DNA of 35,742 bases from Euryarchaeota archaeon UBA121 (GCA_002499865.1 DANL01000070.1:1-35742); one strand, 5' to 3'; shown: positions 7,796 to 16,824, numbered from the stretch's first letter. The notes: generated by a model not told the origin, from the letters alone. Numbers and translations: made by a program.

Positions 7796-8824
7796 TCACT
7801 GAAACGATTTTTCAGAAAGTTTCTGGTTCAATATTTTCAGAAGACCTCTGAGAGTTACTTCACTTATTCCTGAGACCTTGCAAACCTCGCTCTGAGTTCT
7901 AGGAGAGTCACTATCTTGGGATGCTCTATAAATTATCACACCTGCTATCCCAGATGGTTTCTTACCTTGCCATGAGAGGTCATCCTTGACCATATCCCAC
8001 ATCTTTCTTACTCTTCCAAGGACCTCGGGCCTCATCCCAAGATCAGAATGAAACCTCTCAAAATACTCTTCAGGACCAGTAATATGGTGAGCACCCAGGA
8101 ATCTAGAAACTAGCCTAATTGTTCTCTTCAACTCCTTGAGGTCAACATCTTTCACCATGTCGAAAGCTTCTGCAACGTCCTCAATTCTTCTAGGAATCCT
8201 AGCCTCGCGGGCGGCTACGTAAACGCATGCCGCCGAAACTCCTCTGATACTTCTCCCTGTGACAAGCCCTCTATCCACAGAGTGCCTGTAAAGTCCAGCC
8301 GCTTCCTGCTCGATCTGAGGGGGCAGATCTCCCCTGTCCCTGATGAATTGCATTGCTTTAGCCAAGTTTCTACTTCTGCTATCTCTGGTCTTACTTCGCT
8401 GGTCGATTCGCTGTCTCCTACGCCAGTCCCTCAGTGCCTTCCCTGACATCCCATGCCTCTTAGCGGCGCCTGATGTCAAATCTGACCTCCTTATCTCAGT
8501 AGACAGCCCCTTGTCTGAAAGGGTTAGTGTCGTAGGGGCGCCCACTCTGCTCCTATCATCCCCTCCGGAATGATTTGTCCATTCTGCCCCGAGGTCCATC
8601 ATATTCTCCTCTGCGACATAACCGCACTCTGAGCAAGAGGTCTCGCCACGGACCTCATCTGTATCCCAAGAGTTTGAGCCACAAACGGTACAGGGCCTGG
8701 ATACTCCCTCTGTCTTTCTACTGGTGGATGGACGCATCGAGGGAACAATGGCACGTCTCCCACTGGATCCCGAAGAACTGGGGGTTACAGATTCTCCTCG
8801 GCTCTCAGCATTCTCTTTCATCAT
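7796..8824 (-). CDS. tfb: Transcription initiation factor TFB (TFIIB family)
   Basis: Archaeal TFB bridges TBP-bound promoter DNA and RNA polymerase. A zinc ribbon is present (CxxC at TVC and CSEC, 16 residues apart), followed by the B-reader/linker region and two cyclin folds. The first cyclin fold contains the RGLVTGRSIRGVSAACVYVA segment and the second contains KKPSGIAGVIIYRAS. A Ser-rich, low-complexity segment of about 35 residues precedes the ribbon. The start is uncertain: the frame is open to ATG 8869, but a consensus TTTAAATA box (8857-8864) lies inside that extension, so I place the start at ATG 8824, about 10 bases after the predicted transcript start. ATG 8848 is the third option. 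It faces gcvT divergently. Many archaea have several TFBs, so this need not be the only one. Confidence 0.93.
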   Translation of the reverse strand: MMKENAESRGESVTPSSSGSSGRRAIVPSMRPSTSRKTEGVSRPCTVCGSNSWDTDEVRGETSCSECGYVAEENMMDLGAEWTNHSGGDDRSRVGAPTTLTLSDKGLSTEIRRSDLTSGAAKRHGMSGKALRDWRRRQRIDQRSKTRDSRSRNLAKAMQFIRDRGDLPPQIEQEAAGLYRHSVDRGLVTGRSIRGVSAACVYVAAREARIPRRIEDVAEAFDMVKDVDLKELKRTIRLVSRFLGAHHITGPEEYFERFHSDLGMRPEVLGRVRKMWDMVKDDLSWQGKKPSGIAGVIIYRASQDSDSPRTQSEVCKVSGISEVTLRGLLKILNQKLSEKSFQ

Positions 8825-8856
8825 ATCAACCTGTAGTTGTATAGTCATAGCCGAAC

Positions 8857-8864
8857 TATTTAAA
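8857..8864 (-). promoter_or_regulatory. TATA box of the TFB gene
   Basis: TTTAAATA on the minus strand matches the archaeal TATA consensus. The expected transcript start is near 8834, just before ATG 8824. Confidence 0.45.
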
Positions 8865-8922
8865 CCCATGGATTAAAAGATTAGCATTAACGCAGTATTT
8901 GGAATTTATTTTTCTTGCTCCC

Positions 8923-8930
8923 TAAACTTA
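8923..8930 (+). promoter_or_regulatory. TATA-like element of gcvT (TAAACT motif)
   Basis: TAAACTTA lies 34 bases before the gcvT ATG at 8957. The same TAAACT core precedes gcvPA, the 15457 membrane protein and glyA. Confidence 0.4.
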
Positions 8931-8956
8931 TTCTCCCTGCTCCTCCCCCTCGGGCC

Positions 8957-10105
8957 ATGGGATATGCACCCGTGAGGACGGCTCTATACACTTCACACGT
9001 TGAATCAGGAGCGAATCTGGTAGATTTCCATGGTTTTGAGCTTCCCATATGGTATTCCTCTATCAAAGAGGAGCATTTGGCAACCAGGTCGGCAGCTGGT
9101 ATGTTTGACGTTTCTCACATGGGCCTATTCAGGTTTGTCGGCAAGGGGGTTTCAGAGTGGTTAACAGGCATAGGGACTCAGGATTTCACGAGGTTTCAAA
9201 GGGGCACATGCGGGTACACCCATTTTCTCGACAGAGATGGAAATATAATCGACGATATGATATTCGCAATCAGAACGGATGAAGAGATCCTTGGGGTTCC
9301 AAATGCCTCAATGGTATCTGTGATGCTGGATTGGTTCACTGAATTGCTCCCCAGTGACGGCTCCATTAGGATACTCGATAGCTCCGAAGAAACAAGTATT
9401 ATTGCTATTCAGGGGCCTAAATCAATGGAAATAGTCTCACAAGTTTTGGGTGACTCTAATATTGTTGGTAGGTTCAAGTGCCAAGATATCAGTCAAAACA
9501 ATCTCTCTGTAGAGGGCTGGATTCAAGGAACTGGATATACTGGTGAGGCCGGCGTGGAGATTTTTATCCCCAATGATCAGGCAAATATTCTATGGAGTCA
9601 GTTCATTGAGTCTGGCTCCGAATTAGGCTTGGTTCCAGTCGGATTAGGTGCCAGAGACACTCTCAGACTTGAGAAAGGCTATCTATTGTCTGGTCAGGAT
9701 TTTCATTGGCCCGGCCTCGGAGATTTGGCAGATTCAGATCTTCCTGAGGGATTTCTGTCCAGAGACTCCGCTGAGACCTCAGTTCCTTTTGGCCTCAATA
9801 TGGACCATGAGTTTATCGGGAAAGAAAGAGTCCTCCGTTCCCTTGAAAAATCAGAAAAATGGTCGGCGATTAGATGTGTTTCAAGAGGCCCCTCCCCTAG
9901 GCCTGGGCATCCTGTAATGGACTCGGACTCAGAAGATGCTCGCGTAATTGGGTATGTGACTAGTGGGGCCCCCTCTCCAAGTCTAGGCGGTGTCGGCATA
10001 GCAATGGCATACCTCTCTACTTCCGTTGAGGGCCAACTAGTTTGGATCAGAGCTAGCCCTAGAAGATCTATCAAGGCCGAAGTCGTTCGAGCTCCCTTTT
10101 TGTAG
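8957..10105 (+). CDS. gcvT: Glycine cleavage system T protein (aminomethyltransferase)
   Basis: GcvT transfers the methylene group of the aminomethyl-lipoyl H protein to tetrahydrofolate and releases ammonia. The protein starts MGYAPVRTALYTSHV and carries the family signature MFDVSHMG (49-56), the folate-site segment GYTHFLDRDGNIIDD (86-100) with its conserved Asp, and ARDTLRLEKGY in the C-terminal half. With ATG 8957 it has 382 residues, close to the usual 360-380; an upstream in-frame TTG at 8915 adds a proline-rich stretch unlike the family and is rejected. A TATA-like box sits about 30 bases before the ATG. The two P-protein genes follow about 2.4 kb downstream, but the H and L proteins are not in this window. 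Confidence 0.95.
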   Translation: MGYAPVRTALYTSHVESGANLVDFHGFELPIWYSSIKEEHLATRSAAGMFDVSHMGLFRFVGKGVSEWLTGIGTQDFTRFQRGTCGYTHFLDRDGNIIDDMIFAIRTDEEILGVPNASMVSVMLDWFTELLPSDGSIRILDSSEETSIIAIQGPKSMEIVSQVLGDSNIVGRFKCQDISQNNLSVEGWIQGTGYTGEAGVEIFIPNDQANILWSQFIESGSELGLVPVGLGARDTLRLEKGYLLSGQDFHWPGLGDLADSDLPEGFLSRDSAETSVPFGLNMDHEFIGKERVLRSLEKSEKWSAIRCVSRGPSPRPGHPVMDSDSEDARVIGYVTSGAPSPSLGGVGIAMAYLSTSVEGQLVWIRASPRRSIKAEVVRAPFL

Positions 10106-10132
10106 CTACGCAGTGACAACACTCATTGCTGA

Positions 10133-11608
10133 ATGGCCCCTGTCACTACTCGAGTTGATAGAGTGAACGGTGGTATTGAGGCTATAGCTATTAAGAATCT
10201 ACAAACAATTCTGAAGTCTAGGGGAATTTCCTCCGAGGCACTATTTTCCAAGTACGATATAGATGGAAACGGAAGCCTGAACTATGAGGAATTCATGGCC
10301 GCATTGACATCAATAACTGGACAGAATGCACCGCAGTCAATAGTGAATGCAATCTTCTCAGTTCTGGATTCTAATGGCGATGGCCAAATTGATTTACAGG
10401 AGATTCTCGTAATCGTCGATGGAAATACTTCAGACCCATACGTCGAAGGCTCATCACTGACAATTTCAGATCATCCAAACAATCTTTACAACGGTCATTA
10501 TGAACTTCAGGGAGAGCTTAACGGAAAACCACTTTTCGCAAATAATAACTCGGCTAAATTGTACTACTATAACGCCGGTTCAGGAGGTGCTCCATCGTGG
10601 AGCCTCGATATCAGGGAGCTCGACGGGACTCAAGACTTCTATGGAGGAGGATGGACAAGGCCTCCCGCTGGAGGTGGCCTGCCCACGGGCACCAGGAGAT
10701 GGGTAGGTGTGGGAAAAATCACGATTCAAACCACCACTCCCTCAGACGCTCCTACGGAGGATAGCGAGGAGTTGCCTCTCACAGAGGTTGTTGAGGTGGT
10801 CGAATCTGATTCCCCTGACGACATGATCGATTCCATTTCATTAGAATTCTCGGAAATCCTTGGAGAAATGAAGAAGGCAGAATTCTCAGATGTTGAGGCA
10901 TTGGAGAAGAGCAGGGCGATAATGGATGAACAGGCGGAGTCAAGAATCTCAAAACTACCTGGCTTCCTACAACCCTCCGCGAGGGAACTATGGAAGGCCA
11001 AGGCCGATTCTCTACAGGAAATCGCTCGATCTAACCTCCTGCTCGCGGCAACTACTGCCGCCACACTTTCTGCGGGTGCCTTGGGCATTGCTTCCATGTC
11101 TTCCGAGGGGAAAGAATGGCAAGAATCTCCAGAAATGGGAGACGGGACTAACCCTTCTACTGAAGTCAGCGAGCAGGAAATCGAAGAGATTGTATCTCAA
11201 TCCCAACCAGAGACCGAGGATGTAGTGGACGAAGAGCCAGCAGGCAATCAAGCAGACTCGGAAGGTATGACAATTTCTTCCATGGTAGAGTCATTCTCAC
11301 AAGCTCGAATGTTATCGGAACAGAACGCTTTGAAGGAGGAGCTTTCCGGTACCTCGGTTGATATCTCTATCAAAATAACTTCTGTGGAGAGGACCTTCGG
11401 TATTGGCATCTCAGATAGATACAGAGGCGGTAATACTGTTGTGGCTTCCCTACATGATCAGGGAATGCCATCTGGAAATGAAGTAGAAATCAGAATCCCT
11501 TCGGACACAGATGGTTCAGTATTCAAGACTGGATACGAAGGCGAAATATCGTGTACTGTATCCGGTTGGAACGGTATCCGTAAGAGAATCATCCTTGACG
11601 CTCAGTAG
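10133..11608 (+). CDS. EF-hand protein with a single membrane segment, function unknown
   Basis: A 491-residue protein of a mixed kind. Two canonical EF-hand loops lie at residues 42-53 (DIDGNGSLNYEE) and 79-90 (DSNGDGQIDLQE), so it should bind calcium. Residues about 113-195 form a Gly/Tyr/Trp-rich beta domain (GHYELQGELNGKPLF ... RRWVGVGKI), followed by an acidic linker and a helical region. A hydrophobic segment rich in Ala (about 301-320) may cross the membrane. The C-terminal 100 residues look like a small beta-barrel, perhaps OB-like. There is no signal peptide. It starts 27 bases after gcvT and may share its transcript. Its 3' end overlaps the opposing epimerase-like gene by 7 bases. 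I do not recognise a specific function. Confidence 0.8.
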   Translation: MAPVTTRVDRVNGGIEAIAIKNLQTILKSRGISSEALFSKYDIDGNGSLNYEEFMAALTSITGQNAPQSIVNAIFSVLDSNGDGQIDLQEILVIVDGNTSDPYVEGSSLTISDHPNNLYNGHYELQGELNGKPLFANNNSAKLYYYNAGSGGAPSWSLDIRELDGTQDFYGGGWTRPPAGGGLPTGTRRWVGVGKITIQTTTPSDAPTEDSEELPLTEVVEVVESDSPDDMIDSISLEFSEILGEMKKAEFSDVEALEKSRAIMDEQAESRISKLPGFLQPSARELWKAKADSLQEIARSNLLLAATTAATLSAGALGIASMSSEGKEWQESPEMGDGTNPSTEVSEQEIEEIVSQSQPETEDVVDEEPAGNQADSEGMTISSMVESFSQARMLSEQNALKEELSGTSVDISIKITSVERTFGIGISDRYRGGNTVVASLHDQGMPSGNEVEIRIPSDTDGSVFKTGYEGEISCTVSGWNGIRKRIILDAQ

Positions 11609-12447
11609 CCAGAAGCTGCGAGAGCCTCATCGATCATCTCCTCAAGGCTGACCATAGGCTTGAATCCACATCTGTGCTCCAAGAACCAAGCATCCACAAT
11701 TCCCCAAACTTCTCCGTCAGAATTCTGATTCAGCTCCACAGACGCTCCAGTTTTACTATTGTAGATACTGGCTAGCTCACTCATAGTTATTCCCTTTCCC
11801 GAACCTACGGCGAAGCTCTCTCTGGTCAGAGGGGGGTTTTCAAGAACTGACAGCACTGTCCTTACCAAATCTTCAACATGGACAAGATCTTTCACATCCT
11901 CTCCGGACCCTGGCACGTTTATCCAACCAATTTGACTCTCGTTTGCCCACCGATGAAGAATCCCATTGCCCGGTGGCCCTTCCAATGGGACTCCCTGGAC
12001 ATTCGATGCCCTGATGACGCTGACAGGCCTTCCCGATTCCGCCCTCTCAAGAGCATTCTCCTCGATCCACAGCTGTCCTTCAGCAGCGGTATCCCTCGGA
12101 GATAATGAAGACTCTGGGCCATAATAGTCGTCACCGGGAGACCAGGGAGGATGCACTCTCAATGTTCCAACAATTATCATGTGTAGCTCCCCATGCCTGT
12201 TTACTGCGTCCAAGACAGGTCTAGCCGCCTCTCTCATCATAATCTTGACCTCGCGGTCATTTCGAGCAACACTCGTGTTGACTGGTCTGGAGTTAATGTG
12301 AATCAATGCATTACAAGGAGTTAGCATGACGTCAAGAGCCATACTGTCTTCCAACATCTCGTCTGGAATTACCACTGCGGAATCCCCAAGAGCATCAATT
12401 ATGTAGGGCGCCACGAATGCATCTGAGGCTGTTATTGCGACCTTCAT
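11602..12447 (-). CDS. NAD-dependent epimerase/dehydratase-like protein with degenerate active site
   Basis: A 281-residue extended-SDR (NAD-dependent epimerase/dehydratase) homologue. The fold is recognisable from the N-terminal strand (MKVAITASDAFVAPYI), the SVIRASNVQG segment, VPGSGEDVKDLVHVEDL and the closing SFAVGSGKGITMSEL. The cofactor glycines of the usual TGxxGxxG are Ala at positions 7, 10 and 13, and the YxxxK active-site pair is not evident where DTAAEGQLWIEE stands. It may bind a different ligand or be a non-catalytic member. ATG 12447 is preferred to an upstream TTG (12510) because it gives a normal first strand. The gene sits antisense within the glycine-cleavage cluster, divergent from gcvPA and convergent with the EF-hand gene. 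Confidence 0.75.
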   Translation of the reverse strand: MKVAITASDAFVAPYIIDALGDSAVVIPDEMLEDSMALDVMLTPCNALIHINSRPVNTSVARNDREVKIMMREAARPVLDAVNRHGELHMIIVGTLRVHPPWSPGDDYYGPESSLSPRDTAAEGQLWIEENALERAESGRPVSVIRASNVQGVPLEGPPGNGILHRWANESQIGWINVPGSGEDVKDLVHVEDLVRTVLSVLENPPLTRESFAVGSGKGITMSELASIYNSKTGASVELNQNSDGEVWGIVDAWFLEHRCGFKPMVSLEEMIDEALAASGY

Positions 12448-12516
12448 GATGTACTGACTAACTTGGGAGTAATAAGAGTGTGTCGGTCCCCCATGCAGAA
12501 TCCCAACCAAAGATAA

Positions 12517-12526
12517 TCATAAACTC
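12517..12526 (+). promoter_or_regulatory. TATA-like element of gcvPA (TAAACT motif)
   Basis: ATCATAAACTC contains TAAACT at 12520-12525, 36 bases before GTG 12556. The predicted leader is short. Confidence 0.4.
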
Positions 12527-12555
12527 CCTACGTCTCCAGTTAGCTGAGGGCTACC

Positions 12556-13920
12556 GTGGATCAATTGCCAAACCTTGGAAGAGAGCAAGAAATGCTCGAT
12601 ATTATGGGCTTATCTTCTATGAAAGATTTGTTTGAAGACATCCCCGTTGAAATAAGATCAGAAGGCACACTGCCTTTGCCACTCCCGCAGACGGAGGAAG
12701 AAATACTCAGGGACGCGGAGAAGCTCTTGGGGGCCAATGTTAATCTGGACAGCAGGCCATCATTCATCTCAGCAGGATTGGCTAGAAATTTTGTTCCTTC
12801 AATGGTGCCAATGATTGCCACAAGAGGAGAATTCCTCACCTCATACACCCCATATCAGCCTGAAGTCAGTCAAGGGATGCTTCAGGCTATGTGGGAGTTT
12901 CAGACAATGATTTCTGAGTTAGTGGGACTTCCGATTTCAAATGTTTCCATGTATGATGCCAGTACATCTGCCGCTGAAGCGATAACCTGTGCTGTGAGAG
13001 TAAAATCAAAGAAGGTAGAGATGCCAAATACCGTCTATGTTTCCGAATTGGTCCCCCCTCATAGGATGTCTGTAATTGAGAATTACACTCAAGGAGTAGG
13101 AATAGATATTCGGAAAATCCCACATGATGAAGACGGCTTCTTGGATTTGAACGTGGCAGCCGAAGCCTCGGGTTCGTGCGCGATTTACGTCGAGCAGCCA
13201 AATGCATTTGGGATTCTCGATAAGGGATTGTTGAGGCTGAGGGAAGTAGTAGGCGATAACACTGCTATTATTGTTGGAGTCGATGTCACTTCACTGGGTA
13301 TAGTGGAGCCTCCTGGCAACTGGGGAGCCGATATAGTGGTCGGGGAGGGGCAACCTTTCGGAATAGGGCCAACCGCAGGAGGGCCAATTTACGGTATTTT
13401 CGCATGTAAAAAGGACTTCTTGCGACTAATGCCAGGAAGAATTGTGGGGCAGAGCATAGATACTGAAGGAAAGACTGCATACACACTCACGCTGTCTACT
13501 AGGGAGCAGCATATTCGCAGACATAGGGCTACTTCGAATATATGTTCAAATGAGACCCTAATCGCACTCATGGGGGCGATGCACATGGCTCTTCTCGGCC
13601 CCATCGGACTGGAAACTCTCTCGACTAGGATATTGTCCTCAACTAGGATGGCTATGGATGAATTGTCATCGGTCGAAGGGCTGGAATTAGCATTTCCTAA
13701 ATCACCAGTCTTCAGAGAGTTTGCTGTCAAAGTCCCAGGTAAGTCATCTGAAGCCCTATCCCATATTTTCGAACTAGGCGTAATTGGAGGTTTTGATCTC
13801 GGTCAGTGGTGGCCAGATCGAGGATCGTGGATTCTCATCGGGTGCGATGAGAGAACTTCAGAATCCGATATTTCTCTGTTAAAGAAAACACTTACTTCGT
13901 GGGTGGAGGAGTCATCATGA
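12556..13920 (+). CDS. gcvPA: Glycine dehydrogenase (decarboxylating) subunit 1
   Basis: The N-terminal half of the split P protein of the glycine cleavage system. With GcvPB it decarboxylates glycine and passes the aminomethyl group to lipoylated GcvH. The 454-residue length is normal. Recognisable features are the FLGAG-equivalent region near SAGLARNFVPSM, the segment TSYTPYQPEVSQGMLQAMWE, the SMYDASTSAAEA cofactor region and TLSTREQHIRR near residue 320. This half lacks the PLP lysine, as expected. Translation begins at GTG 12556; no in-frame ATG nearby gives the family N-terminus. The stop codon overlaps the start of gcvPB (ATGA), so the two subunits are translationally coupled. Confidence 0.96.
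   Translation: MDQLPNLGREQEMLDIMGLSSMKDLFEDIPVEIRSEGTLPLPLPQTEEEILRDAEKLLGANVNLDSRPSFISAGLARNFVPSMVPMIATRGEFLTSYTPYQPEVSQGMLQAMWEFQTMISELVGLPISNVSMYDASTSAAEAITCAVRVKSKKVEMPNTVYVSELVPPHRMSVIENYTQGVGIDIRKIPHDEDGFLDLNVAAEASGSCAIYVEQPNAFGILDKGLLRLREVVGDNTAIIVGVDVTSLGIVEPPGNWGADIVVGEGQPFGIGPTAGGPIYGIFACKKDFLRLMPGRIVGQSIDTEGKTAYTLTLSTREQHIRRHRATSNICSNETLIALMGAMHMALLGPIGLETLSTRILSSTRMAMDELSSVEGLELAFPKSPVFREFAVKVPGKSSEALSHIFELGVIGGFDLGQWWPDRGSWILIGCDERTSESDISLLKKTLTSWVEESS
13905..13911 (+). promoter_or_regulatory. Ribosome-binding site deciding the gcvPB start
   Basis: GGAGGAG lies inside the last codons of gcvPA, 5 bases before ATG 13917. It favours that ATG over the in-frame GTG at 13899. Confidence 0.65.
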
Positions 13921-15425
13921 GTGATACTGTTTTCGACTTCAACGGCTCGAAGGATGCCGGATGGTCACAACCTTCTCCCCTCACAGAGAATTCTGCCAGT
14001 CACATCCCGGAATCCCTGAGGAGAAACAGATTACCCGATTGGCCCAGAGCAAGTGAGCCAGAGTTGGTTAGACATTACACCAAACTTTCTCAGAAAAATT
14101 TTGGAATCGATACAGGATTCTACCCTTTGGGCTCCTGTACAATGAAGCACAACCCAAGGCTAAATGAGAAGATAGTTCAGAACCCCGGAATCGATCGTAT
14201 TCACCCACTTCAGCCAGAGGCCCAAGTCCAGGGGCTCTTGGCGATATATTACGAGATGCAGGAGATGTTAGCGATTTGCTCAGGAATGGACGCGGTGACG
14301 CTCCAGCCTGTTGCTGGCGCACAAGGCGAGTTTACTGCGATTAGATGTATTCAAGAATACCACAAGGAACGGGGAGATAATCAACGTGACAAGGTGATTG
14401 TACCCGATTCCGCCCACGGTACGAATCCCGCATCCGCATCTATGTGCGGATATCAGATTATTGAGATTCCTAGTGCCCATGACGGACGTATCGATCTAGA
14501 TGCTCTCCGCTCAGCGGTCGGTGAAGATACCGCGGCGATGATGATTACTAATCCAAGTACGCTGGGCGTTTTCGAGCCTGAAATCGCCGAAGCCGCTGAG
14601 ATCGTGCATTCTGCCGGTGGGCAGATGTATTACGACGGCGCCAACTTCAATGCGATACTAGGCAAGACAGACCCCGGACGGATGGGATTCGATGCTGTAC
14701 ACTATAATCTCCACAAAACCTTCAGTCAGCCACACGGAGGAGGGGGCCCGGGAAGTGGCCCTATAGGGGTAAAAAATCATCTATCCAAGTTCCTGCCAAC
14801 TCCCTTAGTGGGTCGCAAAGAGTTGCCTCATGGGGATTTCGGCACTGTTGGGGATGGTTTCTGGTATCATTGGGAATCTCCCCCTTCATCGATTGGAAAG
14901 GTCCAGCAATGGAATGGCAATGCTGGAGCGGTAGTAAGGGCATGGGCCTTCTACCGGAGATATGGTCGTGACTTGGAGAGGATGAGTGAGCATGCCGTTC
15001 TAAATGCAAACTATCTCAGATTTAGAATGATGAATCCTAATCCCGATTTGAATATTCATGCTATGCCAATTGAGGGATGTCCAGCTGAAGTTGTCAAGCA
15101 TGAATTCACTCTCTCGATGTCTCCTCTGAAGGATGCGACAGGCGTTACAGGTAAGGATGTGGCAAAGAGGCTGCTAGATTATGGCTACATGGCACCTACT
15201 CTATATTTCCCCCAGATCGTCCCTGAGTGTCTCATGTTCGAACCGACAGAAACCGAATCGAAGGAGGTTTTAGACAAGTTTGCGGAAGACTTCCATGCTA
15301 TTCTCGCAGAGGATCCGGATATCGTGTTAACCGCTCCTCATACTACTCCTGTGGGCAGAGTAGACGAGGTTTGGGCCGCTAGAAACCTAATTCTTAGATA
15401 CCCAAAGGTCGAGCCCTCGTCCTAA
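13917..15425 (+). CDS. gcvPB: Glycine dehydrogenase (decarboxylating) subunit 2
   Basis: The PLP-bearing C-terminal half of the split glycine decarboxylase, 502 residues. The Schiff-base lysine is Lys267 in NLHKTFSQPHGGGGPG; the preceding strand ends in YYDGANFNAI, the usual PLP-ring region. Other family signatures are FYPLGSCTMKHNPRLNE near the N-terminus and AHGTNPASASM in the middle. The start ATG overlaps the gcvPA stop by 4 bases and has a strong GGAGGAG before it. It forms the alpha2beta2 P protein with GcvPA. It ends 31 bases before the next gene, an unrelated membrane protein that has its own promoter candidate. Confidence 0.96.
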   Translation: MSDTVFDFNGSKDAGWSQPSPLTENSASHIPESLRRNRLPDWPRASEPELVRHYTKLSQKNFGIDTGFYPLGSCTMKHNPRLNEKIVQNPGIDRIHPLQPEAQVQGLLAIYYEMQEMLAICSGMDAVTLQPVAGAQGEFTAIRCIQEYHKERGDNQRDKVIVPDSAHGTNPASASMCGYQIIEIPSAHDGRIDLDALRSAVGEDTAAMMITNPSTLGVFEPEIAEAAEIVHSAGGQMYYDGANFNAILGKTDPGRMGFDAVHYNLHKTFSQPHGGGGPGSGPIGVKNHLSKFLPTPLVGRKELPHGDFGTVGDGFWYHWESPPSSIGKVQQWNGNAGAVVRAWAFYRRYGRDLERMSEHAVLNANYLRFRMMNPNPDLNIHAMPIEGCPAEVVKHEFTLSMSPLKDATGVTGKDVAKRLLDYGYMAPTLYFPQIVPECLMFEPTETESKEVLDKFAEDFHAILAEDPDIVLTAPHTTPVGRVDEVWAARNLILRYPKVEPSS

Positions 15426-15433
15426 TTCATATG

Positions 15434-15440
15434 CTAAACT
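15434..15440 (+). promoter_or_regulatory. TATA-like element before the 15457 membrane-protein gene (TAAACT motif)
   Basis: CTAAACT in the 31-base gap after gcvPB, only 22 bases before ATG 15457, so the transcript would be essentially leaderless. Confidence 0.3.
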
Positions 15441-15456
15441 CCCTCCTCAGTATTCA

Positions 15457-16311
15457 ATGGAGGCACATGGTGACAGGAACTGGCTCCGCGGAGATCCGTC
15501 TTGGTGGGGTTTAGGGAGCAAACAAAACCCCCCTCTGATTAGGAATTCCGAGATATACATCCCCTCCAGTCTGGGAACTCCATCCTCCGAACATAGATTC
15601 GGATGGGCGAGACAGAGAATGAGGCCATTGGCATGGCCCATCCTCAAACCAGTCGCATGGTCTCCTTTTTTCCTCCTCTCAAGCATATTTCCACTGATAT
15701 TCACAGGAAACACTCCAGATGATCAGTTCGTCTCAGGAGCTCTATTCATAATCTCATGGATTTTACTGATCGTTCCTGTTTCAAATGCAAGGAATGCACA
15801 GCCTACGTCTAGTGATAATTTACTCATTCTTCCAATAGACTGGGTACTTCTGTCCGTGGGGTGCTTGCTCTTTCTGTCCCATATCTACTACTCGCCATTA
15901 CTAGGGTGGGTAGCGTATGCTGTTTTCTGGACTGCATTCCTTAGGTCGATTAAGATGATATCAGAGGTATTCTCAATACCTCCAGCTAGAATTATAGCCC
16001 CTCTCGAAAGATCTACATGGGATTCAAGATATCTTCCTGAACGATGGGAGGTCCATTCACAATCATGGAAAAGAGGGAAGATATCTTCAACCTCTATTGG
16101 AGAAGGAAAGTTAGTCCTCTATGGCTTTACGAGAGAAAATACAGATTTTATCTCAATCTCCTACATCTGCAAATTCGGATTCGTTCAGGACTGTCTTTTC
16201 GACAGCCATCCACACTCCTACGAGATAATCAAAGTACTCAGAGAGCCCGACTTCGACTTCTCCCAAGTCGAGTGGCCGATGGAACTCATAGTCTTCGACG
16301 AGGAAGAATAG
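15457..16311 (+). CDS. Hypothetical membrane protein, four predicted TM segments
   Basis: A 284-residue protein I do not recognise. A soluble N-terminus of about 60 residues (rich in Trp and Pro) is followed by two hydrophobic hairpins, at about 66-84 with 90-108 and 122-140 with 145-163, then a soluble C-terminal domain of about 115 residues with beta-strand character ending in acidic residues. Gene neighbours are gcvPB (31 bases before) and purE (39 bases after), but nothing links it to their pathways beyond co-orientation. An overlapping 94-codon frame at 16044-16328 is taken as a shadow because it lacks a start region and is low in hydrophobic structure. Confidence 0.7.
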   Translation: MEAHGDRNWLRGDPSWWGLGSKQNPPLIRNSEIYIPSSLGTPSSEHRFGWARQRMRPLAWPILKPVAWSPFFLLSSIFPLIFTGNTPDDQFVSGALFIISWILLIVPVSNARNAQPTSSDNLLILPIDWVLLSVGCLLFLSHIYYSPLLGWVAYAVFWTAFLRSIKMISEVFSIPPARIIAPLERSTWDSRYLPERWEVHSQSWKRGKISSTSIGEGKLVLYGFTRENTDFISISYICKFGFVQDCLFDSHPHSYEIIKVLREPDFDFSQVEWPMELIVFDEEE

Positions 16312-16350
16312 AACGGCAGGCATTTTGAACCTCCTCATGTCCCGAGTGTC

Positions 16351-16824
16351 ATGGACATATGTGTCGTGCTTGGTTCTAAATCAGATTTACCGATTGCTGA
16401 GAAATGCCGCTCCGTGCTGGAGAAGTTCGATGTGACCTTCGAGATAAGGGTTGCATCCGCTCACAGGGCACCAAAATACCTCGAGGAAATTATCAGTGCG
16501 GCTGAGGACTCGGGATGTCGGGTATTCATTGGTATGGCCGGGGTTTCCGCGGCTCTTCCAGGAGTGATCGCATCAATGACAAGTAAGCCAGTGATAGGGG
16601 TGCCAGTAGGAGGAAAGGTCCCGATGGACTCTCTACTTTCCATCGTCCAAATGCCCCCTGGCATGCCTGTGGCTACCGTAGGGGTTGATCGAGGTGACAA
16701 TGCAGGGGCTTTGGCAGTGCAAATTCTAGCTACCTCTGATGACTCTTTATTTAGCGCATACAGGGAGTACAGAGAAGCAATGACTGCGAAGGTAATCTCA
16801 GATGACCAGTCCATTCAGGGGTGA
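16351..16824 (+). CDS. purE: Phosphoribosylaminoimidazole carboxylase catalytic subunit PurE
   Basis: PurE makes 4-carboxy-aminoimidazole ribonucleotide in purine synthesis. The 157-residue protein begins with the signature MDICVVLGSKSD, followed by ASAHRAP near 34-40, GMAGVSAALPGVIAS, and DSLLSIVQMPPGMPVATVGV, all active-site regions of the family. No PurK partner is in the window, so whether it uses bicarbonate-derived N5-CAIR (class I) or CO2 directly (class II) is not settled. Its stop overlaps the start of the GMP synthase subunit gene (GTGA), coupling two steps of purine synthesis in one operon. Confidence 0.95.
   Translation: MDICVVLGSKSDLPIAEKCRSVLEKFDVTFEIRVASAHRAPKYLEEIISAAEDSGCRVFIGMAGVSAALPGVIASMTSKPVIGVPVGGKVPMDSLLSIVQMPPGMPVATVGVDRGDNAGALAVQILATSDDSLFSAYREYREAMTAKVISDDQSIQG

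Noticed and set aside
16044..16328. 94-codon plus-strand frame overlapping the end of the four-TM protein.
   Set aside because: It lies within the other frame, has Arg/Gln-rich composition and no start context; treated as a shadow.
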